Assembly (NCBI RefSeq): GCF_041261445.1
Contig: NZ_JBGCCU010000005.1
Coordinates: forward strand, 62,001-126,000
Length of the DNA: 64,000 nt
Source: Catenulispora sp. EB89
GTDB lineage: Bacteria > Actinomycetota > Actinomycetes > Streptomycetales > Catenulisporaceae
Direction: 5' to 3'
The notes beneath the pieces were generated by a model. It was not told the DNA's origin, did not search any database, and worked only from the letters and a program-made list of their open reading frames with translations. Of the stretch, positions 16,885 through 25,719 are shown piece by piece. The translations under genes were made by a program, and so were the position numbers. The stretch's first letter is position 1, and each line of letters opens with the position of its first letter.

Positions 16885-18834
16885 ATGTCTGAGACTGAGC
16901 TCACTGCTGCGCCCGAACCTTTGCTGCCAGCCACGCCGGACACGCGAGACACGTCAGACGTGCCGGAGTCGCCGGGAGTGCCAGAGCCGCGGGAGGCGTC
17001 GGACTCTCCCGACCCCGAATCCCCCAACCCCGAATCCCCCGACCAAGACCTGGCCGCCTCCGACCCCCGCCGCCGCGACAACCGCCTCGCCGCGACCTTC
17101 GACCGCCTGGTCCGCCGCGACATCTTCGGCGTCAACGCCGCGGTCCTGCTCTTCCTCCTCGCCCCACTGGCCTTCGGCTACTACGCCCGCCTGCACTGGC
17201 TGGCCCACTCCTTCCCGCCGGACAGCCGCTACTACGTCACCATGACGCTCCGCGACCTGGGCTGGAGCGACGCCCACGCGCTGACGAAGCAGTGGACCGA
17301 CGGCGGGAACATCGCCGAGTCCTGGTACTTCGCACACAGCGACCCGACCTGGCTGATGGTCCAGTCGCGCATGCTCTACCCCTTCTTCGCCGCGCCGTTC
17401 GTCCTGGTCTTCGGCCTGGGCGAGGGGATGCCGATCGCCTCGATGGTGGCCTTCGCGGTGATGCTGTGGGCCGTGGCCCGCCTGGTCCAGCGGCTCTACG
17501 GCCCGACCGCCGCCCTCGCCGCCGGCGCCGTCCTCGGCGCGTGCGGCTTCATGATGAACCTGGCCGAGGCGGTCACCGATCCGGTGGCGATCGCCGTCCT
17601 GGCGCTGATCCTGCTGAATCTCCCGCTCGGCCGCCGGGCCCGCGCGCACAACCTGGTCCTGCTCGTGCTGCTGTCCGTGCTGCTGGAACTGAGCCGCCAG
17701 GTGATGCCGACCGCCGCCGTCATGGCGTTCTTCGCCTGGGCCTGGGCGACGGTGTTCCCCGGACGCGGCCGGTCCCGCCGGTGGCGCAACGACTGGCTGT
17801 GGCCCTCGGCGATCGTCGCCGGCACGACCGTGTTCGTCCACCTGCTGGAGGGCCAGATCTCCGGTCGCGGGGCCGGCTCCCAGATGTCGCAGGTGACCTC
17901 GGATCCCACGCACATCGCCTGGACCATCACCCGCTACGACGTCCTCAGCACGGTGCAAGGGGACCGAGCGCTGTCCGTCCTGCTCGCCGGCGCCCTGCTC
18001 TTCGCGCTGATCCGCTTCACCGACATCGTCTCGGGGCTCCTGCTCGGGGCGATCGCGGGCACCTACGTGATCATGATCGCCGGCATCGAGCCCTCCGACA
18101 TGCGGTACGAGTCGATCATGTTTCCGGTGGCCGGCCTCGCGGTCGGGGCGCTCTTCCACCACCTGGCCCCGGCCTCGCTGCGCGGCGGCGTCGTCGGCGA
18201 CGGGACGCTCCGCTCGGACCGGCTCCCCGCGGTCGATACCTGGTGGCAGCGCGGCCCGCGCCGGATCCCGGTCCTCGGCGCGTCGGCGGTCGTCGGCCTG
18301 GCCGTCCTGGTCGGATGGTCGGCGACGCACGGCTCGCAGTCCATGGCCGGCGCCGTGCCCACGGCTCCCGCCGCCGCCGCGGCCCTGGCCGGCGATCCGC
18401 ACGCTTCGCTTCCCGACCACACCATCGCCGCCGAGGCCGTCCTGTCCTCGGAGTTCACCGAGGCCGAGAAGATGGCCAAGGGTGCCGGCTCCGCCTTCCT
18501 CCTCTACGCCGACTGGCGCCACCCGATGCGGTACCGGCCGTTGGCGCCCGACCAGCCGGGTTGGAACCACCGCGGCGCGGACGGCACGGCCGTGCTGTAC
18601 CCGGGAGACCTGGACGACTCGGACTGGACCGCGCTGTCCCGGGCCTTCACCTACAACGGCACGCTCGACCCGAAGTCGGTCAAGGTGACCTCCCGGCAGA
18701 CCAGCGCCTACGGCCAGGACGTGACGTTCACCGTCACCGCCGGCGGCACCGTCCACCGCGGCCACGCCACCGTCGTCTACCCGATCCGCGCCGTGATGCC
18801 CGGGATCGTCACCGAGATGGTCTTCGACTCCTGA
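16885..18834 (+). CDS. Large polytopic membrane protein
   Basis: A 649-residue protein I cannot assign to a family. Residues 1-75 are a Pro/Asp/Glu/Ser-rich cytoplasmic stretch with tandem PNPESPD-like units. Eight to ten hydrophobic helices lie between about 85 and 490, followed by an exported C-terminal domain of about 150 residues (from AGAVPTAPAAAAALAGDPHA on). DSRYYVTMTLRDLG after the first helix and the many-helix layout recall GT-C-type glycosyltransferases or mannosyltransferases, but no catalytic motif is secure. ATG 16885 follows GGTGGGGCGGGG. The ECF sigma factor gene starts 76 bases downstream. Confidence 0.75.
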   Translation: MSETELTAAPEPLLPATPDTRDTSDVPESPGVPEPREASDSPDPESPNPESPDQDLAASDPRRRDNRLAATFDRLVRRDIFGVNAAVLLFLLAPLAFGYYARLHWLAHSFPPDSRYYVTMTLRDLGWSDAHALTKQWTDGGNIAESWYFAHSDPTWLMVQSRMLYPFFAAPFVLVFGLGEGMPIASMVAFAVMLWAVARLVQRLYGPTAALAAGAVLGACGFMMNLAEAVTDPVAIAVLALILLNLPLGRRARAHNLVLLVLLSVLLELSRQVMPTAAVMAFFAWAWATVFPGRGRSRRWRNDWLWPSAIVAGTTVFVHLLEGQISGRGAGSQMSQVTSDPTHIAWTITRYDVLSTVQGDRALSVLLAGALLFALIRFTDIVSGLLLGAIAGTYVIMIAGIEPSDMRYESIMFPVAGLAVGALFHHLAPASLRGGVVGDGTLRSDRLPAVDTWWQRGPRRIPVLGASAVVGLAVLVGWSATHGSQSMAGAVPTAPAAAAALAGDPHASLPDHTIAAEAVLSSEFTEAEKMAKGAGSAFLLYADWRHPMRYRPLAPDQPGWNHRGADGTAVLYPGDLDDSDWTALSRAFTYNGTLDPKSVKVTSRQTSAYGQDVTFTVTAGGTVHRGHATVVYPIRAVMPGIVTEMVFDS

Positions 18835-18847
18835 GTTCCCAAGCCGA

Positions 18848-18877
18848 TGCAACCGTGCGCGGACGCCCAGGCGTACA
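18848..18877 (+). promoter_or_regulatory. Candidate ECF-type promoter upstream of the sigma factor gene
   Basis: TGCAACC (18848-18854) and CGTACA (18872-18877) are separated by 17 bp, which resembles the AAC...CGT layout of ECF sigma promoters. Placed 33 bp before the sigma factor start, it could be autoregulated. Confidence 0.35.
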
Positions 18878-18910
18878 GCGCTCGACACATCGGCAAGGGA
18901 GGGGAGCGGC

Positions 18911-19444
18911 ATGACGGGGAAACACACGGAGTCGGCTGCCACAGACTTCGACCTCATCTACGCGGCGAACGCGCCGCGCCTGGTCGGCCAGCTCTATTTG
19001 ATGATCGGTGATCTCGCCGAGGCCCAGGACTGCGTCCAGGAGGCCTTCGCCAAGGCCTGGCTGCGGTGGGACTCGCTGACCGACGGTCGCGGCGACCCGG
19101 TCGGGTGGATCAAGACCACGGCGTACCGCATGGCGGTCTCGCACTGGCGGCACTGGAAGTCCGGGGTCAAGGCCCTGCGCAAGCACGGCGCGCCGCCGGA
19201 CGCCCCGGAGCCGTCCCCGGACGCCGTCGCGCTGCGCGACGCACTGGCGCGACTGCCCAAATCCCAGCGCGTCGCCCTGGTCCTGCACCACCTGAACGAC
19301 ATGCGGGTCGAGGACGTGGCCCGCGAACTCCGCGTGGCCCCCGGCACGGTCAAGGCCCGGCTGTCCCGCGGCCGCGCCGCCCTCGCGGTCCTTCTCGCCG
19401 ACTGGCACACGGACGTTCTGGCAACGGAGGAATCCCATGCTTGA
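18911..19444 (+). CDS. ECF RNA polymerase sigma factor (SigE-family type)
   Basis: A 177-residue extracytoplasmic-function sigma factor. Region 2 spans about 15-80 (DLAEAQDCVQEAFAKAWLRW is the conserved core that binds polymerase and the -10 DNA) and region 4 about 110-165 (RVALVLHHLNDMRVEDVARE and APGTVKARLSRGR bind the -35). There is no C-terminal extension. ATG 18911 follows GGGAGGGGAG. The next gene overlaps its stop by 8 bases and encodes a membrane-anchored protein, the usual position of an anti-sigma factor. Confidence 0.92.
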   Translation: MTGKHTESAATDFDLIYAANAPRLVGQLYLMIGDLAEAQDCVQEAFAKAWLRWDSLTDGRGDPVGWIKTTAYRMAVSHWRHWKSGVKALRKHGAPPDAPEPSPDAVALRDALARLPKSQRVALVLHHLNDMRVEDVARELRVAPGTVKARLSRGRAALAVLLADWHTDVLATEESHA

Positions 19445-20294
19445 CAACGAAGTCTTCATCGAAGCCACGCGCCCCGAGGACTGGACGCACCTGGCCGGCA
19501 CCGGTGCCGCGGCCCGCGCCAAGAGCGTCGGCCTGCGCCGCACCCGCCACGCCGGGATCGCCGGCGGCACGGCCGCGGCCGTGGTGGGCGCCGCGGTGAT
19601 CGTCGGCACCCTGGGTTTCGGCGGCAGCTCGGCGGCCTCACCGGCCTCCAGTGGCAGCTCGACGAAGTCCGGCCCGGTGACGATGGCCGACGTCTTCGCG
19701 CGCTGGAAGACCTGCCCGGACTCGGAGTTGACCGTGGCGGCCTCCGCCCCGAAGGACTTGCGCGACCAGCAGCAGGCCGAGCGCGACGCCTGCCGCCGCT
19801 ATGAAGGGGCCCTGTCCGCGCTGCTGCCCACCTACGAGATCACGCCGGATATCAGCTTCTTCTCGCAGCCCAGTGGTTCCAATCCCGACTGGCCGGATTA
19901 CGAGAACCCCGCGTTCGTCGTCCCGGCCGGCTACATGCCGCACATGACTCCGAATCTGTATCGAGTCGTCAGCTCCGATGGCAGCATCTCGTCGGTGATG
20001 ATCCGCGCGTACCGCCGCGTGGACATGAAGCCGATCTCCGGCGAACAGGTCACTCTGCCCAACGGGATGAAGGCCACGCTGGGCCTCGGCACCGGCGACT
20101 TCATGAACAAGGGTGACAAGGGCTACGGGATTTTCATCCTGGACGGCACCAAGTCCTTCTTGATGACCGCAAGCGCAGGCGACATCGGAAAGCCATCCTC
20201 CAAATCGTCGCCGAACTTCGATTTCAAGGCCCTGGTGATGACCCCGCAGTTCGCGCACCTGGTGACGCAGTCCCTGGCCGAGCCCGAGAGCTGA
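19437..20294 (+). CDS. Membrane-anchored partner of the ECF sigma factor (possible anti-sigma)
   Basis: A 285-residue protein with a short cytoplasmic N-terminus (1-41), one membrane helix (about 42-64) and an extracellular domain of about 220 residues with two cysteines (TCPDSEL and DACRRY). The 8-base overlap with the sigma gene implies coupled expression. No zinc-binding anti-sigma motif (HxxxCxxC) is present, and the cytoplasmic part is short, so the anti-sigma role rests on position and topology only. DWTHLAGTGAAARAK in the N-terminus may contact the sigma factor. It could instead be a secreted-domain sensor. Confidence 0.72.
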   Translation: MLDNEVFIEATRPEDWTHLAGTGAAARAKSVGLRRTRHAGIAGGTAAAVVGAAVIVGTLGFGGSSAASPASSGSSTKSGPVTMADVFARWKTCPDSELTVAASAPKDLRDQQQAERDACRRYEGALSALLPTYEITPDISFFSQPSGSNPDWPDYENPAFVVPAGYMPHMTPNLYRVVSSDGSISSVMIRAYRRVDMKPISGEQVTLPNGMKATLGLGTGDFMNKGDKGYGIFILDGTKSFLMTASAGDIGKPSSKSSPNFDFKALVMTPQFAHLVTQSLAEPES

Positions 20295-20302
20295 GCCTCA
20301 AC

Positions 20303-20337
20303 CCGTGCCGCGTCCCATCAGATGGGGCGCGGCACGG
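20303..20337. terminator. Strong hairpin between convergent genes
   Basis: Arms of 17 bp (CCGTGCCGCGTCCCATC at 20303-20319 and its near-complement at 20321-20337) differ by a single G-T pair, with a one-base centre. It lies between the sigma-partner gene and the convergent epoxide hydrolase gene and probably terminates both. Confidence 0.8.
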
Positions 20338-20356
20338 ATCCGCGTTCCCTCCCGCC

Positions 20357-21523
20357 TCAGACCAGCGGCCCGAAGAACGCCCGCAGATCCGCGGCGAGCA
20401 CATCAGGGCACTCCATCGCCGGGAAGTGCCTCCCGCGCTCGAACTCGCTCCAGTGCGCGTCCGCCGGGGTCGGAACCAGCTTGCGGACCGTCGGATCCGC
20501 GCCGAACACCGCGAAGCCGTGCGGCACGGGGGAGGGGGCGCCCCAGTCGGAGGAGTGGAACTGGTCGTAGAGCGTGTGGGCCGCCGACGCCCCGGCGCCG
20601 GTGAACCAGAACAGGCTCACGGTCGTCAGCAAATGGTCCCGGTCGATCGGCAGGTCGGTCCACTGCTCGAACTTCTCCGCGATCCACGCCAGCTGCAGGA
20701 CCGGCGAGTCGACGAGGCCGTAGCCGATGGTCTGCGGCCGGCTGTTCTGGATGGCGAGGTAGCCCGACCCCTCCTTCCGGAACGCGGTCATCCGCTCCAG
20801 CGCCAGCGCGTCGACGGGATCGGCGGGGTCCAGGCGGTCGGCCAGGCCCGGCAGGAAGGTGGCGACGTTGGCCGCGGTCAGCGGGTCGGTGGTCACGTGG
20901 ACCCCGGTGACGTGCTCGGCGTCGTACCCGGCGACCATTCCCGATACGCCGCTGCCGATGTCGCCGCCGTGCACGCCGTAGCGGTCGTAGTCCAGCCGGC
21001 GCATGAGCTCGATCCAGGCGCGCGCGGTCCGGCTCAGGGTCCAGCCCTGCGCGGCCAGCGGCGTGGAAAACCCATAGCCGGGAAGGGAAGGCGCGACGAT
21101 GTGGAACGCCGGGTCCTCGTCCCGTTCCGGGGCGACCAGCGGCTCGATCAGGGTCAGGAACTCGGCGACCGAGCTGGGGAAGCCGTGCGTGAGCAGCAGC
21201 GGCTTGGCGTCCGGGCGCGCGGACCGGACGTGCAGGAAGTGGACGCGCTGACCGTCGATCTCGGTCACGAACTGCGGGAGGGCGTTGAGCGCCTTCTCCT
21301 GTGCCCGCCAGTCGAAGCCGGTCCGCCAGTACTCCGCGAGCTCCTTCAGATAGTCCACGGGCACCCCGCGCTCCCACCCGGCGCCGGGCACGGACGCGGC
21401 CCAGCGGGCGTTCGCCAGCCGCGCGTGGAGGTCGTCGAGCTCGGTCTGCGGGATCGCGATCTGGAAGGGCTGGATCGCGGTGTTCATCGGGGCCTCGGTG
21501 CTCATCACGGTCTCGGTGCTCAT
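20357..21523 (-). CDS. Epoxide hydrolase (EHN-type, microsomal-like)
   Basis: A 388-residue enzyme that opens epoxides to diols. The N-terminal EHN domain (PFQIAIPQTELDDLHARL) occupies about 19-115 and the alpha/beta hydrolase core follows. HGFPSS (113-118) forms the oxyanion hole, Asp188 in HGGDIG is the nucleophile, and RGRHFPAMECPD near the C-terminus holds the catalytic histidine. Start codons at 21535, 21523, 21505 and 21487 are all in frame; 21523 was chosen because GGAG lies 6 bases upstream. The N-terminus repeats MSTET/MSTEA. It is divergent from a WYL regulator, its likely controller. Confidence 0.9.
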   Translation of the reverse strand: MSTETVMSTEAPMNTAIQPFQIAIPQTELDDLHARLANARWAASVPGAGWERGVPVDYLKELAEYWRTGFDWRAQEKALNALPQFVTEIDGQRVHFLHVRSARPDAKPLLLTHGFPSSVAEFLTLIEPLVAPERDEDPAFHIVAPSLPGYGFSTPLAAQGWTLSRTARAWIELMRRLDYDRYGVHGGDIGSGVSGMVAGYDAEHVTGVHVTTDPLTAANVATFLPGLADRLDPADPVDALALERMTAFRKEGSGYLAIQNSRPQTIGYGLVDSPVLQLAWIAEKFEQWTDLPIDRDHLLTTVSLFWFTGAGASAAHTLYDQFHSSDWGAPSPVPHGFAVFGADPTVRKLVPTPADAHWSEFERGRHFPAMECPDVLAADLRAFFGPLV

Positions 21524-21559
21524 CAGGGTCTCCATCCGACGCTTGGTCTGCTGGTCCAC

Positions 21560-21639
21560 CGATCGACCGGGGTCGATCGCCTCTGACGCGAGCCTAGGAA
21601 CGAATGCGGAAAGGTCCGTTCCGCTATCCCGGATACGGT
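21560..21639. promoter_or_regulatory. Divergent promoter region with three inverted repeats
   Basis: CGATCGACC-GG-GGTCGATCG (21560-21579) is a perfect 9-bp inverted repeat. GGAACG (21597-21602) pairs with CGTTCC (21617-21622), and GCGGAA (21606-21611) pairs with TTCCGC (21619-21624). TACGGT (21634-21639) is a -10 box 6 bases before the WYL regulator. The repeats are candidate sites for that regulator. Confidence 0.55.
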
Positions 21640-21645
21640 TCAAGA

Positions 21646-22647
21646 ATGTTGGAGACCTCGGCACGGCTGCTGCGCCTGCTGTCCCTCTTCCAGGCCCGGC
21701 GCGACTGGACCGGCACCGAACTCGCCGAACGGCTCGGCGTGACCACCCGGACCGTGCGCAACGACGTCGAGCGCCTGCGCGAGCTCGGCTACCCGGTCGA
21801 GGCCCGGCCCGGCGTCGCCGGCGGCTACCGCCTCGGCCCCGGCGCCGCGCTGCCCCCGCTGCTGCTGGACGACGACGAGGCAGTGGCCGTCGCGCTCGGC
21901 CTGCGGATCGCGGCCGGGGGCGCGGTCATGGGCATCGAGGAGACCTCACTGAGCGCACTGGCCAAGCTCCAGAGCATCCTGCCGACCCGCCTGCGCCACC
22001 GCGTCGAATCCTTCGCCTCCCACGCGCTCCCGGTCCCGGCCCGCGGTCCGGCCGTGGACGCCGAAGTCCTGACGACCCTGGCCCTCGCCTGCCGCGACCA
22101 CCTGGCCCTCCGCTTCGACTACGAAGCCCACTCCGCCACCCCGACCCGTCGCACCACGGAGCCCTACCGCCTGGTCCACCGCCGCCAACGCTGGTACCTG
22201 TTCGCCTGGGACCTGGAGCGCGCGGACTGGCGCACCTTCCGCGCCGATCGCATCAGCCCGACCGGACCGCCCGGACCACGCTTCACCCCGCGCCCCACCC
22301 CGCCCGACAGCGAGATCGCCACGCGGGTCGACAGCGGCGTCGCCCGCGCGCCGTGGCGCTACACGGCGCGGGTGATCGTGCACGCGTCCGCCGACCATGT
22401 ACGGGCCCGCATCCCGACCCCGATCGAGATCGAGGAACTGGCCGCCGACCGCTGTGCCTTCGAGCCGGGCTCCGACGATCCCGATCGCCTGGCGCTGTAT
22501 CTGGGGATGCTCGAAGCCGACTTCGAAGTGGTGGACGCGCCAGAGTTGGCGGCGGCGTTGGAGCGGGTCATCGCGCGGTATCGGCGGGCGATCGACGGCG
22601 GGGATCGCGGCGTCGACCGGGGAACGGATCGGGGAGCGGATCGGTAG
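21646..22647 (+). CDS. WYL-domain transcriptional regulator
   Basis: A 333-residue regulator. Residues 1-58 form the DeoR-like winged HTH (GTELAERLGVTTRTVRNDVE) and about 130-215 the WYL domain (LALRFDYEAHSATPTRR ... EPYRLVHRRQRWYLFAWD), followed by a WCX-type C-terminal domain. WYL domains bind ligands such as nucleic acids or small effectors. The last 16 residues repeat GVDRG/GTDRG/GADR. ATG 21646 lies 6 bases after the -10 box TACGGT, a leaderless arrangement. It is divergent from the epoxide hydrolase, its probable target. Confidence 0.9.
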   Translation: MLETSARLLRLLSLFQARRDWTGTELAERLGVTTRTVRNDVERLRELGYPVEARPGVAGGYRLGPGAALPPLLLDDDEAVAVALGLRIAAGGAVMGIEETSLSALAKLQSILPTRLRHRVESFASHALPVPARGPAVDAEVLTTLALACRDHLALRFDYEAHSATPTRRTTEPYRLVHRRQRWYLFAWDLERADWRTFRADRISPTGPPGPRFTPRPTPPDSEIATRVDSGVARAPWRYTARVIVHASADHVRARIPTPIEIEELAADRCAFEPGSDDPDRLALYLGMLEADFEVVDAPELAAALERVIARYRRAIDGGDRGVDRGTDRGADR

Positions 22648-22673
22648 GGCTTCGTGGTCGTCCCGCCGACCAC

Positions 22674-22711
22674 AAGGCGGCCGACGCTCCCGTTCGAGCG
22701 CCGGCCGCCTT
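22674..22711. terminator. Bidirectional hairpin terminator
   Basis: AAGGCGGCCG (22674-22683) pairs with CGGCCGCCTT (22702-22711), extended by an inner CGCTC/GAGCG stem. It lies between the convergent WYL regulator and CWB2 genes. Confidence 0.75.
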
Positions 22712-22769
22712 CAGTCACCCCGTTGTCGCATCGGCAGCTGCGTGTGTGCTCTGCTTCTGCTCCGTGGAA

Positions 22770-24779
22770 CTACGGCATCGCGGCCGGATCGGTGACGCTG
22801 TCGAACCCGCCCGGTCCGGCGATCGTGCTCCCGAGCTGCGCCTCCTCCGTGCCGGTCACCGCCGCGGTACCGCCGAAGATCACCGCGTCGCCCAGCCCGC
22901 CGGAGTTCGCCGACACCCACTGCTTCTCTTCGGGCGTGAGACCGGTCTTCGGGTCCACGAGCAGCAGCGGCCCGTACGCGTGCCCCATCACCGCGCCGCC
23001 GGACAGCGAGTCCGGCCAGTTGAGCGCGGTCGCGACGCCGACCTGCGGGGTGTCCACGCCGAAGAACGCGCGCGCCACCAGGAACGAGGTCTCGTAGCGG
23101 TCGGTCCCGGCCAGCGGGACGACCATGGAGGGGCTCCCCGGGCTGCCGTACGCCGGCCACAGGCCCTTGGTCGCGGCCACGGCCTGGCCGCCGATCTCGT
23201 AGATGATGGCCGGCGCCGCGGTGGCCGTCGAGGCACCCGCCGACTTCAGGTACGCCGCGGTCTCCGGCGGCATCGTCTTGTCGTTGGTGAGCACGACCAC
23301 CGACGGCCCGGCGGCCGCCCCCGCCGCCGCGCCCGCCGAGAGGGCGTCCGCGTAGCCGTTGCCGGTGGCGACCAGGACCTGGTAGGGGTGCGGGGAAATC
23401 GCCTTGGCGATCGCCACCGAGGTCGCGTAGCGGTCCGGGCCGTCGAGGCGGGTCACTGTGTATCCGAGGTCGGCGACCGCCTTCGCCACCGCGGGGGACA
23501 GCGCCTGCTCTCCGCCGAGGACATAGACGGTGGGCCGCCAAGAGGCGGTCGCCGGTCCCAGCACCCGGACGATCTCGTTGCGCACCGCCGGGTCGAGCCC
23601 GGTGGTCGAGGTGAGCAGCAGCGGCCCCTGGTGCGCGGCCAGCGCGCTGCCGCCGAGGGCGTCGGCGAACTGGTCGGAGCGGCTCAGTACCACGGCCGTG
23701 GCCTGCGAGCGGGTGTGGTCGGACGTCCCGGCGCTGGCCCACACCGCCTGCGAGGTGGCGATGGCCGTCGCGCTCCGGTCGGCGCCCGCGAGCCGGACGA
23801 CGTGCGTCTTGGTCGCCGGACGGTACGACGGCACGCCGGGCCTGGCCGACTCGACGGTGGCGCTTCCGCCCGCCGCCGGGATGGACTCCACGTCCTTGGC
23901 GACATCCGCGGCACCGCCGCTACCCGGGGCGAACGCCTCGTACGCGATCCGGGACCCGTCGGGCGAGAAGGTGGGGTGCTGCTTGTGCGACGAGTCCGAG
24001 GTCAGCACCTTCGGCGCGCGAAGGCCGCTGGAATCGATCGCCGCCCGGAGGTCGATCACCGCGATCTGGCCGGCCGGATTCACGAACGCGACGAGGTTCC
24101 CGTCCGGGGAGACGGTGGGCTGGGAGCCGTTGGCGACCTTGAAGCCGACGGGCTGGGTGTGCGGGTCCGCGACCCAGATCTCCGGCGCGCCTCCGCCCTT
24201 CGGCAAATGCTGGTAGACGACATGGTCGCCGTTCAGGTAGTCGTGAACTCCGCTCGGGGCGGAGAACCCGTCCGGAGAGGAGTCGGCTCCGCCGTCGTTC
24301 GTCGCCGGGATCTCGCCGCCGAACGAGGCGTCCGTACCGCCGCTGACCGGCTTGCCGTAGCCGTCGGCCTCGGCGGTCCTGATCGAGCCGAAGACCCCGT
24401 TGTCGGCCTCGGCGTAGGCGACCTGCGCACCGTTGTTCAGCCAGGTCGGGTGCGAGAACACCGCACCGGGCTGGGGCTTGGACAGCAGCCGGACGTCGCT
24501 GCCGTCGGCCCGCGCGGACACCAGGTTCCCGCTCTTGTCCACATACGCCATGCGGCTGCCGTTCGGTGCCCACGTGACATCGGTGGCGGTGGTCGGCAGC
24601 GTGCTCGCGGTCCCCCCGATGAGGAGCGTGGAGCTTCCGTCACTGACCGTCAGAGCACTGTCGGCGGGCCCGGCGTTCACCGCGTTCGCGTCGGAGGCGG
24701 CCAGCCCCATGCCGGCCGTGAGGGACGCGGTGACGATCGCGGACAGCGCCAACGGCCGCCGGCGGTACTGCTTGGACAT
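22770..24779 (-). CDS. Secreted beta-propeller protein with three CWB2 cell-wall-binding repeats
   Basis: A 669-residue exported protein. A signal peptide ends near residue 33 (LAASDANA). Residues about 45-330 form a TolB/WD40-like propeller with blades such as APNGSRMAYVDKSGNLVS, SPDGNLVAFVNPAGQIAVID and SPDGSRIAYEAF. Three CWB2 repeats follow, marked by RLAGADRSATA, RLDGPDRYATS and PLAGTDRYETS, each with an F/Y/P-x-DALGG-like loop. CWB2 repeats anchor proteins to anionic wall polymers in clostridia. GTDRYET and WPDSLSGG are well conserved. The ATG is preceded by GGGGAGAG. The cargo or ligand of the propeller is unknown. Confidence 0.88.
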   Translation of the reverse strand: MSKQYRRRPLALSAIVTASLTAGMGLAASDANAVNAGPADSALTVSDGSSTLLIGGTASTLPTTATDVTWAPNGSRMAYVDKSGNLVSARADGSDVRLLSKPQPGAVFSHPTWLNNGAQVAYAEADNGVFGSIRTAEADGYGKPVSGGTDASFGGEIPATNDGGADSSPDGFSAPSGVHDYLNGDHVVYQHLPKGGGAPEIWVADPHTQPVGFKVANGSQPTVSPDGNLVAFVNPAGQIAVIDLRAAIDSSGLRAPKVLTSDSSHKQHPTFSPDGSRIAYEAFAPGSGGAADVAKDVESIPAAGGSATVESARPGVPSYRPATKTHVVRLAGADRSATAIATSQAVWASAGTSDHTRSQATAVVLSRSDQFADALGGSALAAHQGPLLLTSTTGLDPAVRNEIVRVLGPATASWRPTVYVLGGEQALSPAVAKAVADLGYTVTRLDGPDRYATSVAIAKAISPHPYQVLVATGNGYADALSAGAAAGAAAGPSVVVLTNDKTMPPETAAYLKSAGASTATAAPAIIYEIGGQAVAATKGLWPAYGSPGSPSMVVPLAGTDRYETSFLVARAFFGVDTPQVGVATALNWPDSLSGGAVMGHAYGPLLLVDPKTGLTPEEKQWVSANSGGLGDAVIFGGTAAVTGTEEAQLGSTIAGPGGFDSVTDPAAMP

Positions 24780-24919
24780 GCACTCTCCCCAGGATCATGG
24801 CTTGATTACGGGTGACACATTCGCATGGACGTTCGGCCCTGTGTGGTGGTTGCCAAAGGGAGTGAGGAATCGTCCGCGACCCATTGACCCAGCACTCTGA
24901 CAGTGGCTCGATATCCGGT

Positions 24920-25702
24920 ATGACCGCCAGCGCCTCGGCACCGAGGCCAGCATCGGATCTCCTCACCGGCGCCACCCCGCGCCAGCTCGCGCGCAGCGCC
25001 GGCGCCCTCTACCTGGTCAACATCGTCCTCGGCGCGTTCGCCATCGGGCTGGTACCGAGCATGCTGTTCGTCTCCGACCTGGCGAAGACGGCGCACAACA
25101 TCCAGACCCACGAGACGCTCTACCGCCTCAGCCTGGCGGCCCACGTCGTGGTCACGCTGACCAACGTTCCGATGGCGTTGCTCTTCTACGAACTCTTCAA
25201 AGTCGTGAACCGGCGCCTGGCGCTGCTGGACGTGTTCTTCACCCTCGTCGCGACCGCCGTCGAGACAGCCGGCATCGTCAACGAGTTCACGCCCCTGGCC
25301 CTCCTGCACGGCCAGACCTACACCGGCGCCCTCCCGGCCGCGCAGATGCAGGCACTGGAACACCTGCCGGGCGACCTGTCCTCGGTCGACTACAGCATCT
25401 ACGGGATCTTCTACGGCTTCGACATCCTCTGCGTCGCCTACCTGGTCCGCAGATCGACCTTCATGCCGAAGTCCATCGGCATCCTGCTGACGATCGACGG
25501 CCTGGCCTACCTCGTCGGCGGCTTCACGGCCATGATCGCCCCGGGCGTCACGAGCCACCTCGGCCCCTGGATCCAGATTCCCGCGCCGATCGGCGAGGGC
25601 TCGCTGTGTCTGTGGCTGCTGATCGTCGGCGTGGACGTCGAGCGCTGGTACCGACGCGCCGCCGAATCGTCGGTGGCGGCAGCGACGACAGCGACCGCCT
25701 GA
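24920..25702 (+). CDS. DUF4386-type integral membrane protein
   Basis: A 260-residue membrane protein with about six hydrophobic helices (for example LYLVNIVLGAFAIGLVPSML near residues 30-50). The stretch SAGALYLVNIVLGAF, the central VNEFTPLALL and the late FYGFDILCVAYLVRRS fit the DUF4386 family, which has no known function. ATG 24920 was chosen because the protein then starts MTASASAP; a TTG at 24884 would add 12 residues. It is divergent from the CWB2 gene and 17 bases from the end of the convergent meaB gene. Confidence 0.75.
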   Translation: MTASASAPRPASDLLTGATPRQLARSAGALYLVNIVLGAFAIGLVPSMLFVSDLAKTAHNIQTHETLYRLSLAAHVVVTLTNVPMALLFYELFKVVNRRLALLDVFFTLVATAVETAGIVNEFTPLALLHGQTYTGALPAAQMQALEHLPGDLSSVDYSIYGIFYGFDILCVAYLVRRSTFMPKSIGILLTIDGLAYLVGGFTAMIAPGVTSHLGPWIQIPAPIGEGSLCLWLLIVGVDVERWYRRAAESSVAAATTATA

Positions 25703-25719
25703 CAACGACGTCGGGCAAA

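Noticed and set aside
21480-24815. 1111-codon forward frame across the WYL and CWB2 genes
   Set aside because: It overlaps two clear genes in other frames and reads as Arg/Gly/Ala-rich sequence without domains.
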